Shown one piece after another: positions 11,778-22,476 of a DNA stretch of 64,000 bases; within the stretch, counting starts at the first letter, position 1, and every line of letters starts with the position of its first letter. Both the position numbers and the translations under genes were made by a program. This DNA comes from an uncultured Pelagibacteraceae bacterium (lineage in GTDB: Bacteria > Pseudomonadota > Alphaproteobacteria > Pelagibacterales > Pelagibacteraceae): NCBI GenBank assembly GCA_902612345.1, contig CACMDE010000005.1, positions 1 to 64,000 of the forward strand, written 5' to 3'. The notes beneath the pieces were generated by a model. The model was not told the origin of the DNA, did no database searches, and saw only the letters and a program-made list of their open reading frames with translations.

Positions 11778-11829
11778 AACGCTGCCAAACTAGCCGCTTT
11801 ATAGTTTCTTTCCGAAAAAATAATTTTAT

Positions 11830-12201
11830 ATGCCAACAGTAAATCAATTGTTAAGAAAAAAAAGATCTAGACCTAAGTCTAGAAATAAAGTCCCTGCATT
11901 AGAGCAGTCACCTCAAAAAAGAGGTGTTTGTTTGAAGGTTTATACAACAACCCCAAAAAAACCAAACTCAGCACTTAGAAAAGTTGCAAGAGTTAGATTG
12001 TCAAACGGTCATGAGGTAATTTCATATATTCCTGGCGAAGGTCATAATTTACAAGAACATTCAGTAGTTTTAATTCGTGGTGGCAGAGTAAAGGACTTAC
12101 CGGGTGTTAGATATCATATATTAAGAGGTAATCTCGATACTCAAGGAGTTTCAGCTAGAAAACAACAACGATCAAAATATGGTGCAAAAAAAGGTAAATA
12201 A
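11830..12201 (+). CDS. rpsL: 30S ribosomal protein S12
   Basis: 123 residues, standard length. Decoding-centre motifs are [18 protein letters not shown] and [17 protein letters not shown]; the lysines matching E. coli K43 and K88 are present, so this is the streptomycin-sensitive sequence type. First gene after the rpoC terminator and the TTGACA promoter. The bases before the ATG (AATAATTTTAT) contain no Shine-Dalgarno-like sequence. Confidence 0.98.
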   Translation: MPTVNQLLRKKRSRPKSRNKVPALEQSPQKRGVCLKVYTTTPKKPNSALRKVARVRLSNGHEVISYIPGEGHNLQEHSVVLIRGGRVKDLPGVRYHILRGNLDTQGVSARKQQRSKYGAKKGK

Positions 12202-12203
12202 AA

Positions 12204-12674
12204 ATGTCTAGGAAAAAGAAAGCGCCAAAAAAAATTCCAATAGTAGATCCAAAATTCAAATCAGTAATAATACCTAAATTAATAAATTCAATAATGTTTG
12301 ACGGTAAAAAAACTACTGCAGAAAAAATTGTTTATGATGCATTAAATAAAATAAAGTCTAAATCAAAAGATGAACCAATTAATGTCTTTAACGAAGCAAT
12401 AAATAACATAAGACCAACAGTTGAGGTTAGATCTAGAAGAGTAGGAGGTGCAACTTATCAAGTGCCTGTAGAGGTTAGACCCAAAAGATCTCAAGCTCTA
12501 GCTTTAAGATGGCTTATAGATGCCTCAAGAAAAAGAAAAGATAAAACAATGTCTGATAAACTGTTTAACGAAATATTTGATGCATATAATAAAAAAGGTT
12601 CATCAATTAAAAAAAAAGAAGATACTCACAAAATGGCAGAGTCCAACAAAGCTTTTGCTCATTATAGATGGTAA
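12204..12674 (+). CDS. rpsG: 30S ribosomal protein S7
   Basis: 156 residues. S7 nucleates assembly of the 30S head and lines the E-site mRNA exit. The signature [14 protein letters not shown]-type segment appears here as [20 protein letters not shown], followed by the helix [17 protein letters not shown]. It lies two bases after rpsL and six before fusA. Confidence 0.98.
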   Translation: MSRKKKAPKKIPIVDPKFKSVIIPKLINSIMFDGKKTTAEKIVYDALNKIKSKSKDEPINVFNEAINNIRPTVEVRSRRVGGATYQVPVEVRPKRSQALALRWLIDASRKRKDKTMSDKLFNEIFDAYNKKGSSIKKKEDTHKMAESNKAFAHYRW

Positions 12675-12680
12675 TAATTT

Positions 12681-14759
12681 ATGGCTAGAACTCACGATAT
12701 AGATAAATACCGAAATATAGGAATAATGGCTCATATTGATGCTGGCAAGACTACTACAACAGAAAGAGTTCTTTATTATACAGGGAAGAGTCATAAAATT
12801 GGAGAAGTTCATGATGGCGCGGCTACTATGGATTGGATGGAGCAAGAACAAGAGAGAGGTATAACAATTACATCTGCTGCAACGACATGTTTTTGGAGAG
12901 ATCATAGAATTAATATTATTGATACACCGGGTCATGTAGATTTTACAATTGAAGTAGAAAGATCTTTGAAGGTTTTAGACGGTGCCGTAGCAGTTTTTGA
13001 CGGTGTTGCTGGAGTAGAACCTCAATCAGAAACTGTATGGAGACAAGCTGATAAATATAAAGTTCCAAGAATTTGCTTTGTAAATAAATTAGATAGAACT
13101 GGTGCAGACTTTTTCAGATGCGTTGATATGATTAAAGATCGATTGGGAGCGAAACCGCTGGTTCTGCAAGTACCTGTAGGGATAGAGTCTTCTCTTAAAG
13201 GAGTTGTAGATTTGATAAAAATGAAAGCAGTAATTTGGAAAGATGAATCTTTAGGTGCAGAGTTTGAGTATCAAGATATACCTCAAGACTTAAAAGAAAT
13301 AACTGAAAAATATAGACAAGAACTAGTAGAAAGTGCAGTTGAACAAGACGAAAAACTGATGGAAAGTTATTTAAATGGTGATGATATTAAAGAAACTGAT
13401 TTAATTAAATGCGTAAGAAAAGGTTGTTTAAATTTCAGTTTTGTGCCGGTAATTACAGGTTCAGCCTTTAAAAACAAAGGAGTTCAACCGCTTTTAGATG
13501 CTGTAGTTGATTTTTTACCAAGTCCTAAAGACTTAGGGTCTATAAAGGGTACAAAACCTAACACTGAAGAGGAGATTGAAATGAAATTCGATGATAGCGC
13601 TCCTTTCTCTGCTTTAGCTTTCAAAGTTGCAAACGATCCATTTGTTGGAAGCTTGACTTTTATAAGAATATATTCAGGTACAGTAAAATCAGGTACAGGT
13701 ATTTATAACACATCAAAAGATAAAGAGGAAAGGGTAGGTAGAATGCTTTTAATGCACGCCAACTCAAGAGAAGACATAAAGGAGGCTAATGCTGGTGACA
13801 TAGTAGCCTTAGCTGGATTAAAAAATACTATTACTGGACATACATTGGCAAATAAAGACACTCCTGTACTGTTAGAGCCAATGGAATTTCCAGATCCTGT
13901 AATTGAAATCGCAGTAGAACCTAAGAGTAAAGCAGACCAAGAAAAAATGGGTGAGGCGCTTGGAAGATTAGCTAAAGAAGATCCATCATTTAGAGTTACT
14001 TCTGATGAAGAATCTGGTCAAACTATAATTAAAGGAATGGGAGAACTTCATTTAGATATTATTGTTGATAGAATGAAGAGAGAATTTAAAGTAGAAGCAA
14101 ATGTAGGAGCACCACAAGTAGCGTATAGGGAAACAATCCTTGGATCATCAGAGGCAGATTATACACATAAGAAACAAAGTGGTGGAGCAGGTCAATTTGC
14201 GAGAGTAAAACTACAGCTAGAGCCGTTAGAACCTGGAAAAGGAAGAGAAGTAGAAAACAAAATTAAAGGTGGTGCCATTCCAAAAGAATTTATACCTGGT
14301 GTTGAAAAAGGTATAGAGAGTGTTTCTGACAACGGTATTTTAGCAGGTTTCCCAATTATTGATTACAAGGTAACTATTGTTGACGGATTACACCATGACG
14401 TTGATTCTAGTGTATTAGCTTTTGAATTAGCTTCTAGACAATGTTTTAAAGATGCATGTCAAAAAGCAACTTTAAAACTTCTTGAACCTGTAATGAGAGT
14501 AGAGGTGGTAACTCCTGAAGATTATATGGGAGATGTTATAGGTGATTTAAATAGCAGAAGGGGACAAATAAGTACCCAGGAACCAAGGGGAAATGCAACC
14601 GTTATTACGGCTATGGTACCATTGGCTAATATGTTTGGCTACATAAATGCATTAAGATCTATGTCACAAGGTAGAGCACAATATTCAATGTTCTTTGATC
14701 ATTACGATAAAGTTCCACAAAATGTTCAAGACGAAGTAACTAAGAAGACGGGTACATAA
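12681..14759 (+). CDS. fusA: Elongation factor G
   Basis: 692 residues, full length. The GTPase domain shows [19 protein letters not shown] (P-loop), DTPGHVDF and NKLDR; domains II-V follow, with the domain IV segment [23 protein letters not shown] drives translocation and, with RRF, ribosome recycling. Starts after TAATAATTT without a clear ribosome binding site. The gene that usually follows in alphaproteobacteria, tuf, is absent; rpsJ follows after two bases. Confidence 0.99.
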   Translation: MARTHDIDKYRNIGIMAHIDAGKTTTTERVLYYTGKSHKIGEVHDGAATMDWMEQEQERGITITSAATTCFWRDHRINIIDTPGHVDFTIEVERSLKVLDGAVAVFDGVAGVEPQSETVWRQADKYKVPRICFVNKLDRTGADFFRCVDMIKDRLGAKPLVLQVPVGIESSLKGVVDLIKMKAVIWKDESLGAEFEYQDIPQDLKEITEKYRQELVESAVEQDEKLMESYLNGDDIKETDLIKCVRKGCLNFSFVPVITGSAFKNKGVQPLLDAVVDFLPSPKDLGSIKGTKPNTEEEIEMKFDDSAPFSALAFKVANDPFVGSLTFIRIYSGTVKSGTGIYNTSKDKEERVGRMLLMHANSREDIKEANAGDIVALAGLKNTITGHTLANKDTPVLLEPMEFPDPVIEIAVEPKSKADQEKMGEALGRLAKEDPSFRVTSDEESGQTIIKGMGELHLDIIVDRMKREFKVEANVGAPQVAYRETILGSSEADYTHKKQSGGAGQFARVKLQLEPLEPGKGREVENKIKGGAIPKEFIPGVEKGIESVSDNGILAGFPIIDYKVTIVDGLHHDVDSSVLAFELASRQCFKDACQKATLKLLEPVMRVEVVTPEDYMGDVIGDLNSRRGQISTQEPRGNATVITAMVPLANMFGYINALRSMSQGRAQYSMFFDHYDKVPQNVQDEVTKKTGT

Positions 14760-14761
14760 AA

Positions 14762-15070
14762 ATGGATAAACAAAATATAAGAATAAAACTTAGAGCTTAC
14801 GATAATAAAATCCTTGATCAATCAACAGAGGAAATAGTTAATACTGTTAAAAGAACTGGAGCAAATATTAAAGGTCCAATTCCTCTTCCAACTAAAATAG
14901 AACGATATACTGTTTTAAGATCACCACACATTGATAAAAAAAGTAGAGAACAATTTGAAACAAGAACGCATAAAAGATTAATAGACATAATTGAACCAAC
15001 GCCACAAACTGTAGAAGCTCTAATGAAATTAGATTTAGCTTCTGGAGTTGATGTAGAAATTAAAATATGA
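14762..15070 (+). CDS. rpsJ: 30S ribosomal protein S10
   Basis: 102 residues. Conserved [21 protein letters not shown] and the loop [24 protein letters not shown] segment identify S10 (NusE), which also binds NusB and NusG in antitermination complexes. It is the first gene of the S10 block but has no promoter of its own here: it lies two bases after fusA. The TGA stop overlaps the rplC ATG by three bases. Confidence 0.98.
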   Translation: MDKQNIRIKLRAYDNKILDQSTEEIVNTVKRTGANIKGPIPLPTKIERYTVLRSPHIDKKSREQFETRTHKRLIDIIEPTPQTVEALMKLDLASGVDVEIKI

Positions 15071-15777
15071 GTAATTTAGAGTTAATTGGAAAAAAACTAG
15101 GTATGACACGAGAGTTTTATGATTCTGGACAGTCTGTACCAGTAACAGTCTTAAAAATGGAAAAAGCTAGAATTATATCTATCATTGATAAAGAAAAGAG
15201 AGGTTATTCAGCTATCCAACTTGGATTTGGTAAAATTAAAAACTCAAAACTTACAAAACAAATGCGAGGTTTTTACTCAAAAAAAAGTACTGAACCAAAA
15301 AAAACATTAAAAGAAATAAGAATTGATAACACTGTTGATTTTAAAGAAGGAAATGAATTTGGTGTCGAGATTTTTGAAAAAGTAAAGTTTGTAGATGTTA
15401 AGTCCAAAACTATTGGTAAAGGATTTGCTGGTGCTATGAAAAGACATAACTTTTCTGGATTAAGAGCTTCACATGGAGTATCAATATCTCATAGGTCACA
15501 TGGTTCAACTGGTCAAAGACAAGATCCAGGAAAAGTATTTAAAAACAAAAAAATGGCTGGTCACATGGGTGATAAATACAGAACTGTACAAAATCTAGAA
15601 TTAATAAAAAGAGATAATGAAAATCAACTACTTTTTGTAAAAGGATCTATTCCTGGATCAAAAAATAGCGAGGTAACGGTTAGACAGTCAGTGAAAAATA
15701 TTACTAAATCAACAATTGCTGAAAAAATAGATGCTCAAAAAAAAGCTAAATCAATTTCAGATAAGAAAAAAAAATAA
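15067..15777 (+). CDS. rplC: 50S ribosomal protein L3
   Basis: 236 residues, somewhat longer than E. coli L3 (209) because of a lysine-rich C-terminal tail ([17 protein letters not shown]). L3 reaches the peptidyl transferase centre and starts 50S assembly. Core motifs are [16 protein letters not shown] at the N-terminus and [20 protein letters not shown] in the loop region. It overlaps rpsJ by four bases. Confidence 0.97.
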   Translation: MSNLELIGKKLGMTREFYDSGQSVPVTVLKMEKARIISIIDKEKRGYSAIQLGFGKIKNSKLTKQMRGFYSKKSTEPKKTLKEIRIDNTVDFKEGNEFGVEIFEKVKFVDVKSKTIGKGFAGAMKRHNFSGLRASHGVSISHRSHGSTGQRQDPGKVFKNKKMAGHMGDKYRTVQNLELIKRDNENQLLFVKGSIPGSKNSEVTVRQSVKNITKSTIAEKIDAQKKAKSISDKKKK

Positions 15778-15780
15778 ATT

Positions 15781-16404
15781 ATGAAAATTGAAAAAGTATC
15801 AATTAATGGAAATAAAAATATTTTAGAGATAAACGATAAAATTTTTGTAGATAAAATTAACAAAAAACTTATTAGTGAGATACTCTATAAAAATATTGCA
15901 AATTACAAAGGTAGAAAATCTAAAACTAAACAAAAAAATGAGATAGTTGGATCAACATCAAAAATTTATGCTCAAAAAGGAACTGGTAATGCTAGACACG
16001 CTAGCAGAAAAGCACCAATATTTGTAGGTGGAGGTGTTGCACATGGTCCAAAAGGTGAAAATTCATATAAAATTAGAAAATTAAATAAAAAAGAAAAAAA
16101 GTTAGGATTAATATCTTTAATTTCAGAAAAAAATATTAATAAAAATTTATTGGTTTTTGAAGATTTTACGAAGCAAATAACTAAAACTAAGGAAATGTTT
16201 ACACTACTAAAAAAACATGAAGCAACTGACTCTATAATTATATTAGATAAAAATTCTACCGATAAAATTGGCAGATCTTTGAAAAATATTCCAAATATTA
16301 AAATTTCTGATCCTGGAAATTTAAGTTTATATGACCTGTTAAAATATAAAAAAGTTATTTTTACAGAAAGCTCAATTAAAGAACTAGAAAAGAGATATAT
16401 ATGA
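15781..16404 (+). CDS. rplD: 50S ribosomal protein L4
   Basis: 207 residues. The extended loop KIYAQKGTGNARHASRKAPIF lines the exit tunnel and is where macrolide-resistance changes occur in other bacteria; it looks wild type. L4 also represses the S10 operon in gammaproteobacteria, but no such leader is visible here. It starts after TAAATT, and its TGA overlaps the rplW ATG (ATGA). Confidence 0.97.
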   Translation: MKIEKVSINGNKNILEINDKIFVDKINKKLISEILYKNIANYKGRKSKTKQKNEIVGSTSKIYAQKGTGNARHASRKAPIFVGGGVAHGPKGENSYKIRKLNKKEKKLGLISLISEKNINKNLLVFEDFTKQITKTKEMFTLLKKHEATDSIIILDKNSTDKIGRSLKNIPNIKISDPGNLSLYDLLKYKKVIFTESSIKELEKRYI

Positions 16405-16697
16405 TTAAAAAATATAATATTTTTGATAACATAAAGAGTCCTATAGTTACCGAGAAGTCAACTAATTTATCGGAGCAAAATAAAATAGTTTTTAAAGTAA
16501 ATAAAAGCTTAAATAAAAAATTAATTAAAAAAAATATTGAAAAGATTTTTAAAGTTGAAGTAATTAAAGTTAATATAGTCAACAAACAAAAAAGACTTAA
16601 ATCGACCAGAGGAAGAAAAGTTAAGTTGCCTGGGTTTAAGAAGGCTATTGTGACACTAAAAAAAGGACAAAACATTGATTTAACTACAGGTATTTAA
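16401..16697 (+). CDS. rplW: 50S ribosomal protein L23
   Basis: 98 residues. L23 sits at the tunnel exit and docks trigger factor and SRP. The N-terminal IKSPIVTEKSTNLSEQNKIVFKV pattern and the C-terminal GFKKAIVTLKKGQNIDL are typical. Overlaps rplD by four bases. A 99-residue reverse-strand frame covering it is a shadow. Confidence 0.96.
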   Translation: MIKKYNIFDNIKSPIVTEKSTNLSEQNKIVFKVNKSLNKKLIKKNIEKIFKVEVIKVNIVNKQKRLKSTRGRKVKLPGFKKAIVTLKKGQNIDLTTGI

Positions 16698-16700
16698 TTT

Positions 16701-17528
16701 ATGGCACTGAAACAATTTAAACCCTACACAAAATCAACAAGATCAACAATTTTGATTGATAAATCAAATTTATGGAAAGGAAAACCATATAAACCACTTA
16801 CTTCTCAAAATAAATCTGTAAAAGGTAGAAATAATATGGGACGTATAACTGCTAGAAATCATGGTGGTGGTCACAAACAAAAATACAGGAAAATTGATTT
16901 TTATAGAAACAAGTTTGATGTTTCAGGTGAGGTTGAGAGAATAGAATATGATCCGAACAGGTCATGTCATATAATGTTAATAAATTTTAAAGATGGACAA
17001 AAAGCTTATTATTTGGCGCCTCAAAAAATAAAAATTGGTGATGTTGTTCAAAATGGACCAAACTCTGAAATAAAAATTGGAAATACATTACCTTTAAAAG
17101 ATATTCCTGTTGGAATTGATATTCATAATGTTGAAATACAACCCGGCGGGGGTGGTAAAATTGCTAGAGCTGCTGGTGCATCCGTAACAATATCAGGATC
17201 TGATGGTAACTATTCAATAATAAAAATGACATCAGGCGAAGTCAGAAAGATTGACTCCAGATGTCTTGGTACAATTGGCGTATTGTCTAACCCTGATCAA
17301 AAAAATATTAGCATTGGTAAAGCAGGTAGATCAAGATGGCTTGGCAGAAGACCTCATACAAGGGGTGTGGTAATGAACCCAGTAGATCATCCTCACGGAG
17401 GAGGTGAGGGAAAAACCGCAGGAGGAAGGCATCCAGTATCCCGTACGGGTGTATCTGCTAAAGGTTTAAAAACAAGAGATAATAAGCGAACAGATAAATT
17501 TATAATAAGACGTAGAGGTAAGAAATAA
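16701..17528 (+). CDS. rplB: 50S ribosomal protein L2
   Basis: 275 residues, standard. L2 is needed for subunit joining and peptidyl transfer. The essential C-terminal histidine motif VVMNPVDHPHGGGEGKT is present, along with GRITARNHGGGHKQKYR near the N-terminus. The start follows the stop of rplW with the junction TAATTTATG and no Shine-Dalgarno sequence. Confidence 0.98.
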   Translation: MALKQFKPYTKSTRSTILIDKSNLWKGKPYKPLTSQNKSVKGRNNMGRITARNHGGGHKQKYRKIDFYRNKFDVSGEVERIEYDPNRSCHIMLINFKDGQKAYYLAPQKIKIGDVVQNGPNSEIKIGNTLPLKDIPVGIDIHNVEIQPGGGGKIARAAGASVTISGSDGNYSIIKMTSGEVRKIDSRCLGTIGVLSNPDQKNISIGKAGRSRWLGRRPHTRGVVMNPVDHPHGGGEGKTAGGRHPVSRTGVSAKGLKTRDNKRTDKFIIRRRGKK

Positions 17529-17531
17529 TTT

Positions 17532-17834
17532 ATGTCAAGATCAATTTGGAAGGGACCTTTTGTGGAAGAGAGTTTAATTAAAAAAGTAGAAAAGGAAAAA
17601 AATAATCCAAATAGAAAACCTATAAAGACGTGGTCAAGAAAATCAACTATTTTACCTGATTTTGTTGGGATAAGTTTTTTAATCTATAATGGAAAAAAAT
17701 TTATTCCCATAACGATTTCAGAAGATATGGTGGGTCATAAATTTGGAGAATTTGCTCCTACAAGACAGTTTTTTGGACATACACCAGCTGATAAAAAAGC
17801 AAAAGAGGCAGCTCCTGACGCTGATAAAAAATAA
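17532..17834 (+). CDS. rpsS: 30S ribosomal protein S19
   Basis: 100 residues. The core [20 protein letters not shown] and the signature [20 protein letters not shown] with GEFAPTR are intact; a short charged tail ([12 protein letters not shown]) extends past the E. coli length. S19 binds S13 and the A-site finger in the 30S head. Junction TAATTTATG with rplB. Confidence 0.98.
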   Translation: MSRSIWKGPFVEESLIKKVEKEKNNPNRKPIKTWSRKSTILPDFVGISFLIYNGKKFIPITISEDMVGHKFGEFAPTRQFFGHTPADKKAKEAAPDADKK

Positions 17835-17836
17835 AT

Positions 17837-18217
17837 ATGAAAAATAATAAAAATACTAAATCTGATTTAAAGACTGTCAAAGCTGTTAACAAAAGTGTGA
17901 GATCTAGTATAAGAAAACTTTCACCTCTACTAAAATCTATAGTAGGAAAGAAGGCAGGTGAGGCTATAAGAGATTTAACATTCTCAGAGAAGAGGATATC
18001 AAGAGATATTAAAAAAACAATTTCGTCAGCTGTTGCTAATGCAGAAAATAATTATCAATATGATATTGATAAATTAGTAATTAAAGAAGCTTACTGTGGA
18101 AAACAAATAATCATGAAGAGATTTAGAGCAAGAGCCAAAGGTAGGGCGGCTCCAATTATGAAGCCATACTCAAATGTTACGATAATTTTGTCAGAAAAAT
18201 CTCAGGAGTTAAAATAA
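17837..18217 (+). CDS. rplV: 50S ribosomal protein L22
   Basis: 126 residues. L22's beta-hairpin lines the exit tunnel; here it is [20 protein letters not shown] near the C-terminus. The N-terminal part has a lysine/asparagine-rich extension of about 15 residues compared with E. coli. Two bases separate it from rpsS, and one base from rpsC. Confidence 0.96.
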   Translation: MKNNKNTKSDLKTVKAVNKSVRSSIRKLSPLLKSIVGKKAGEAIRDLTFSEKRISRDIKKTISSAVANAENNYQYDIDKLVIKEAYCGKQIIMKRFRARAKGRAAPIMKPYSNVTIILSEKSQELK

Positions 18218-18218
18218 T

Positions 18219-18878
18219 ATGGGACAGAAAGTTAACCCAATAGGATTAAGATTAGGCATTAATAAAGGCTGGGATTCAGTTTGGTATGCTAATAAAAAAA
18301 ATTTTGGAAATTATTTAATTGAGGACTTTAAAATTAGAGAGCATATTAAAAAAACCGTAGTAAATTCTGGTGTCTCAAAGGTGATGATAGAAAGAACTTC
18401 AAAAAAATGCTTTGTCACAATATATACTTCGAGACCTGGATTTGTAATTGGTAAAAAAGGTAGCGATATTGAAAAAATAAAGAAGAAATTGTCGGATATT
18501 ACTTCTAATGAAGTTGTTTTAAATATTAAAGAAGTTAAAAAACCTGAAACTAATAGTTTTTTAGTTGCTGAAAACATTGCACAGCAACTTGTAAAAAGAG
18601 TTTCTTACAGAAAAGCTATGAAAAGAGCAATGCAATCTGCAATAAGGTTAGGAGCCAAGGGTATTAAAGTAGCACTTAGTGGAAGACTTGGAGGAAATGA
18701 AATTGCAAGAACTGAGTGGTTAAGAGACGGCGCTATACCTTCACATACACTGAGAGCAGATATTGATTATGCAGAGGCAGAGGCACTTACTACCTATGGT
18801 ATAATCGGGGTAAAAGTTTGGATTTATAAAGGTGAAATATTTACAAAGGAGTTTAGTCAAGAGACTAACAAAAATTAA
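18219..18878 (+). CDS. rpsC: 30S ribosomal protein S3
   Basis: 219 residues. An N-terminal [19 protein letters not shown] is followed by a KH domain (about 40-110; [20 protein letters not shown]) and the C-terminal S3 domain ([18 protein letters not shown]). With S4 and S5 it forms the mRNA entry helicase. It starts one base after rplV. Confidence 0.98.
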   Translation: MGQKVNPIGLRLGINKGWDSVWYANKKNFGNYLIEDFKIREHIKKTVVNSGVSKVMIERTSKKCFVTIYTSRPGFVIGKKGSDIEKIKKKLSDITSNEVVLNIKEVKKPETNSFLVAENIAQQLVKRVSYRKAMKRAMQSAIRLGAKGIKVALSGRLGGNEIARTEWLRDGAIPSHTLRADIDYAEAEALTTYGIIGVKVWIYKGEIFTKEFSQETNKN

Positions 18879-18880
18879 TT

Positions 18881-19288
18881 ATGCTTCAACCGACAAGAAC
18901 AAAATATAGAAAAGCACACAAGGGCAGAATTCATGGTGTAGCATCCAGATGTAATCTGATGAATTATGGTTCGTATGGTCTCAAAGCAATCCAACCAGAA
19001 AGAGTGATATCTAAACAAATTGAGGCAGCAAGAGTAGCTTTAACAAGACATATGAAAAGACAAGGTCGTGTTTGGACAAGAATTTTTCCTAATATACCAA
19101 TTTCAAAAAAACCTACAGAGGTTAGAATGGGTAAGGGAAAAGGATCACCAGAATATTGGGCATGTAGAGTTAAACCTGGTAGAATACTTTTTGAAGTAGA
19201 TGGTGTATCAGAACAAATTGCGAAAGAAGCTTTATATAAAGCATCAGCAAAATTACCAATTAAATGTAAATTTATTAAGAGAATATAA
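18881..19288 (+). CDS. rplP: 50S ribosomal protein L16
   Basis: 135 residues. Motifs [16 protein letters not shown], the loop [18 protein letters not shown] and [19 protein letters not shown] mark L16, which contacts the A-site tRNA elbow. The arginine modified by RoxA in E. coli (R81) lies in this loop region. It starts after TAATT and overlaps rpmC by one base (TAATG). Confidence 0.98.
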   Translation: MLQPTRTKYRKAHKGRIHGVASRCNLMNYGSYGLKAIQPERVISKQIEAARVALTRHMKRQGRVWTRIFPNIPISKKPTEVRMGKGKGSPEYWACRVKPGRILFEVDGVSEQIAKEALYKASAKLPIKCKFIKRI

Positions 19289-19476
19289 TGAAAAAAAAAG
19301 AAATAAAAAAACTTTCAAAGTCTGAAATTATAAAAAATTTGGATATTTTTAAAAAAGATTTATTTAACTTAAGATTTCAAAAAAATAACGGACAATTAAA
19401 AAATCCAGCAAAATTTAAAGAGACAAGGAAAACAATAGCAAGACTTAAAACAAATCTAAGAGGTAATAATGCCTAA
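19288..19476 (+). CDS. rpmC: 50S ribosomal protein L29
   Basis: 62 residues, two-helix protein beside the tunnel exit. Seen are a basic start ([14 protein letters not shown]), the signature helix [20 protein letters not shown] and RKTIARLKT. It is one of the smallest genes in the block and overlaps rpsQ by eight bases. Confidence 0.95.
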   Translation: MKKKEIKKLSKSEIIKNLDIFKKDLFNLRFQKNNGQLKNPAKFKETRKTIARLKTNLRGNNA

Positions 19477-19705
19477 AAAAGTATTAAACGGTATAGTTGT
19501 AAGCGATAAAGGAAATAAATCTATAACTGTACTTGTTGAAAGAAAATATCAACATCCAGTTTTAAAAAAAGTTATTAAAACGAAAAAAAAATATCACGCT
19601 CATGATGAAAATAATTCTTTTAAAAATGGAGATTCAGTTTCAATTATTGAAACCAATCCAATATCAAAAACAAAAAAATTTAAAGTGATAGAAAGTAATA
19701 AATGA
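19469..19705 (+). CDS. rpsQ: 30S ribosomal protein S17
   Basis: 78 residues. The OB-fold protein binds 16S rRNA helices 7 and 11. [19 protein letters not shown] and the signature [13 protein letters not shown] are typical. It starts inside rpmC (eight-base overlap) and overlaps rplN by four bases (ATGA). Confidence 0.96.
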   Translation: MPKKVLNGIVVSDKGNKSITVLVERKYQHPVLKKVIKTKKKYHAHDENNSFKNGDSVSIIETNPISKTKKFKVIESNK

Positions 19706-20070
19706 TACAAGTTCAAACAGAATTAATGGTTGCAGACAATACAGGAGCAAAAAAAGTTGAATGCATAAAAGTTCTTGGTGGATCAAAAAGAAGATATGCA
19801 AGTATTGGAGATATTATTAAAGTCTCAGTTAAAGAAGCAATACCAAAAGGAAAAGTTAAAAAAGGTTCGGTTCATAATGCTGTTGTTGTAAGAGTTAAAA
19901 AAGGAATACATAGAAATGATGGATCAAAAGTAAAATTCGATAACAACGCTGCTGTACTTACCGATGATAAAGGTGAACCTATTGGAACTAGAATTTTTGG
20001 TCCAGTAACAAGAGAGTTAAGAGTTCGAGGGCAAATGAAAATAATTTCTTTAGCACCGGAGGTTTTATAA
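19702..20070 (+). CDS. rplN: 50S ribosomal protein L14
   Basis: 122 residues, the invariant length. [19 protein letters not shown] at the start and [13 protein letters not shown] near the end are canonical. L14 forms bridge B8 with 16S rRNA and binds the silencing factor RsfS. It is followed immediately by rplX. Confidence 0.99.
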   Translation: MIQVQTELMVADNTGAKKVECIKVLGGSKRRYASIGDIIKVSVKEAIPKGKVKKGSVHNAVVVRVKKGIHRNDGSKVKFDNNAAVLTDDKGEPIGTRIFGPVTRELRVRGQMKIISLAPEVL

Positions 20071-20322
20071 ATGATTAAAAAAGGTTTACGAGTAAAAGTG
20101 TTGGCGGGAAAAAATAAAAAAAAAGAAGGTGAAATTATTGAAATAGATAGATCAAACAATCGAGCAAAAGTTAAAGGACTGAATTTAGTTAAGAAGCATA
20201 TGAAGACAACAAAAGAAAAAAAAGGCGGAATCATTAGTAAGGAAAATTATATAAATATTTCAAATTTAATGATTATTGAAAAACAAAAAGAAAAAAAAAA
20301 GGACAAAAAAGTTAAAGTATGA
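20071..20322 (+). CDS. rplX: 50S ribosomal protein L24
   Basis: 83 residues, shorter than E. coli L24 (104). The KOW motif [20 protein letters not shown], which contacts 23S rRNA near the exit, and NLVKKHMKT are present; the C-terminal domain is reduced to a lysine tail. One of the few genes here with a strong ribosome binding site: GGAGG at about 20058-20062, inside rplN. Overlaps rplE by four bases. Confidence 0.95.
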   Translation: MIKKGLRVKVLAGKNKKKEGEIIEIDRSNNRAKVKGLNLVKKHMKTTKEKKGGIISKENYINISNLMIIEKQKEKKKDKKVKV

Positions 20323-20873
20323 CGCCAAGATTAAAAGAAATTTATCAAAAAAATATTATACCAAATCTTAAAACAAAATTTGGATATAAAAACCTAAATA
20401 TGGGACCTAAATTACAAAAAATTGTAATTAATATGGGATTAGGACTAGATGGAAATGATTCAAAAATTTTAAAATCTTGTGAAAATGATTTGTCATTATT
20501 GTCAGGTCAAAAACCTACTCTAACTAAATTTAAAAAATCTATTTCAAATTTTAAAACAAGAAAAGGATCAAATGCTGGATTAAAAGTGTCTCTTAGAAAA
20601 GATAGAATGTATGAATTTTTAGATAGATTGGTTAATATTGCATTACCAAGAATTAAAGACTTTAGAGGTCTTTCTCCAAAAGGTTTTGATAAAAATGGTA
20701 ATTATACATTTGGAATTAAAGAACATATAATTTTTCCTGAAGTTAATTTTGATAAAGTTGAAAAAATCAGAGGTCTTGACATTACTATTGTAATCAAATC
20801 TGAAAAAGTTGACCACAGTTATGAGTTATTAAAAGAATTTAATTTCCCATTTATAACAAAGGAGGGTAACTAA
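20319..20873 (+). CDS. rplE: 50S ribosomal protein L5
   Basis: 184 residues. L5 binds 5S rRNA and the P-site tRNA elbow. Conserved segments are [29 protein letters not shown], and [17 protein letters not shown]. The tail contains AAGGAGGG, which serves as the ribosome binding site for rpsN; the stop overlaps the rpsN ATG by one base. Confidence 0.98.
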   Translation: MTPRLKEIYQKNIIPNLKTKFGYKNLNMGPKLQKIVINMGLGLDGNDSKILKSCENDLSLLSGQKPTLTKFKKSISNFKTRKGSNAGLKVSLRKDRMYEFLDRLVNIALPRIKDFRGLSPKGFDKNGNYTFGIKEHIIFPEVNFDKVEKIRGLDITIVIKSEKVDHSYELLKEFNFPFITKEGN

Positions 20874-21178
20874 TGGCTAAATTAAGCTCAATAAATAAAA
20901 ATAATAGAAGAATTAAACTTTCAAAAAAATTTCTAAATAAAAGAAATAAATTAAAAAAAATAGTAATGGATAAAAAACTACCCCTAGAAGAAAGATTTAA
21001 AGCTCAACAAAAACTATCAAAATTACCAAGAAATTCATCAAAAGTCCGTGTTGTAAATAGATGTCAAATATCAGGAAGGCCACACGGTGTTTATAGAAAA
21101 TTAAAAATATCAAGAATTGCTTTGAGAAAATTAACTTTAGAGGGAAAAATTCCTGGTATGGTAAAATCAAGTTGGTAA
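20873..21178 (+). CDS. rpsN: 30S ribosomal protein S14
   Basis: 101 residues, the long zinc-free form: the CxxC pairs of the short form are missing, and the C-terminal signature [20 protein letters not shown] contains only one cysteine. S14 sits in the 30S head with S3 and S10. Starts with TAATG overlap after a strong AAGGAGG. Confidence 0.97.
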   Translation: MAKLSSINKNNRRIKLSKKFLNKRNKLKKIVMDKKLPLEERFKAQQKLSKLPRNSSKVRVVNRCQISGRPHGVYRKLKISRIALRKLTLEGKIPGMVKSSW

Positions 21179-21188
21179 AGGAGAAATG

Positions 21189-21584
21189 ATGAGTTTAAGT
21201 GATCCAATTGGAGATATGATTGCAAGAATTAAAAATGCAAGTTTAAGAAATTATAAAAAAGTTGTAATTCCTTCATCAAAATTTAAAACGAAAATAGCTG
21301 ATGTCCTTAAGAATGAGGGTTATATAATAAACTATAAAGTAGAGTCATTAGAGGGTAAAAATAATTTATTGATTGATTTAAAATATAATTCAGGAAATCC
21401 AGTTATAAACTCGATTCAAAGAATTTCAAAACCTGGTAGAAGAATATTTTCAAGTGCAGAAAGTTTACCCAAAGTTAGCAACGGTCTAGGTATTGCAATT
21501 ATATCTACCCCCAAAGGTGTAATGACGGATCAGGATGCAAGAAAAAATCAAGTTGGTGGAGAAATTATTTGCAAGGTATTTTAA
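21189..21584 (+). CDS. rpsH: 30S ribosomal protein S8
   Basis: 131 residues from ATG 21189. Two ATGs are adjacent (21186 and 21189); the second is preferred because AAAGGAG ends at 21183, giving a 5-base spacer instead of 2, and because family members begin M-S-x-S-D-P. S8 nucleates the 30S platform and in E. coli represses the spc operon. SDPIGDMIARIKNA and the C-terminal GLGIAIISTPKGVMTD are conserved. Confidence 0.96.
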   Translation: MSLSDPIGDMIARIKNASLRNYKKVVIPSSKFKTKIADVLKNEGYIINYKVESLEGKNNLLIDLKYNSGNPVINSIQRISKPGRRIFSSAESLPKVSNGLGIAIISTPKGVMTDQDARKNQVGGEIICKVF

Positions 21585-22123
21585 TGTCAAAAATAGGTAA
21601 AATAAATATTTCAGTACCAGATAAAGTTAAAGTTTCACTAGATGGAAATATTTTAAAAATGGAGGGACCTTTAGGAAAAAATAACTTATCACTAGATACA
21701 AATGTTTTTGATCTTAATATAAATAATGGTAAAGAAGTTTCTATAAAACCAAAGGTAATTAATCAAAATACAAAAAGAATTTGGGGTTTAAATCGTAGTT
21801 TAATAAATAATGCAATAAAAGGATTAAATGAAGGATATTCTAAAACACTTGAATTAACTGGAGTTGGATTTAGGGCAGCTGTAAAAGGTACATCATTAAA
21901 TTTACAAATTGGTTTCAGTCATGATGTAAACTACAATATTCCTGAGGGCATTAAAATCACTGTTGAAAAACAAACAATTATCAAAATAAGCGGATCAGAC
22001 AAACAATTAGTTGGATCGGTAGCAGCTAAAATTAAATCTTTTAAAAAAACTGAACCATATAAAGGAAAAGGCATAAAGGAACAAGGTCAGTATATTCTAA
22101 GAAAAGAAGGAAAAAAGAAATAA
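21584..22123 (+). CDS. rplF: 50S ribosomal protein L6
   Basis: 179 residues from ATG 21584 ([15 protein letters not shown]), which overlaps the rpsH stop by one base. An upstream in-frame TTG at 21569 would add five residues and is less likely. L6 has two similar domains and binds the sarcin-ricin region; [20 protein letters not shown] is the C-terminal signature. Overlaps rplR by one base. Confidence 0.97.
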   Translation: MSKIGKINISVPDKVKVSLDGNILKMEGPLGKNNLSLDTNVFDLNINNGKEVSIKPKVINQNTKRIWGLNRSLINNAIKGLNEGYSKTLELTGVGFRAAVKGTSLNLQIGFSHDVNYNIPEGIKITVEKQTIIKISGSDKQLVGSVAAKIKSFKKTEPYKGKGIKEQGQYILRKEGKKK

Positions 22124-22476
22124 TGAAATTGAACTCTAAAATCAGAAAAAAATATAGGATTAGAAATAAGCTAAAAAAAAATAATCCTAACAATAGATTG
22201 AGATTATCAGTGTTTAGATCAACAAATAATATCTCTGCTCAAATTATAGATGATAAAATAAATAAAACATTAATTTCAGCTACCTCAAACAAAAAAAATA
22301 TAAAAAATTTAAACAAAAAAAAATCAGAACTATCTGAATTAGTTGCTAAAGATTTAGCAGATAAGGCTAAAGAAAAAAAAATAACAAAAGTATACTTTGA
22401 TAGAGGTGTATATAAATATCATGGAAGAGTAAAACTTTTTGCAGAAGCATTAAAAAAACATGGGATGGAATTTTAA
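22123..22476 (+). CDS. rplR: 50S ribosomal protein L18
   Basis: 117 residues. L18 brings 5S rRNA into the 50S subunit with L5. A basic N-terminus ([15 protein letters not shown]) is followed by [18 protein letters not shown] and the C-terminal [21 protein letters not shown]. Joined to rplF by TAATG; rpsE starts at the next base. Confidence 0.97.
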   Translation: MKLNSKIRKKYRIRNKLKKNNPNNRLRLSVFRSTNNISAQIIDDKINKTLISATSNKKNIKNLNKKKSELSELVAKDLADKAKEKKITKVYFDRGVYKYHGRVKLFAEALKKHGMEF

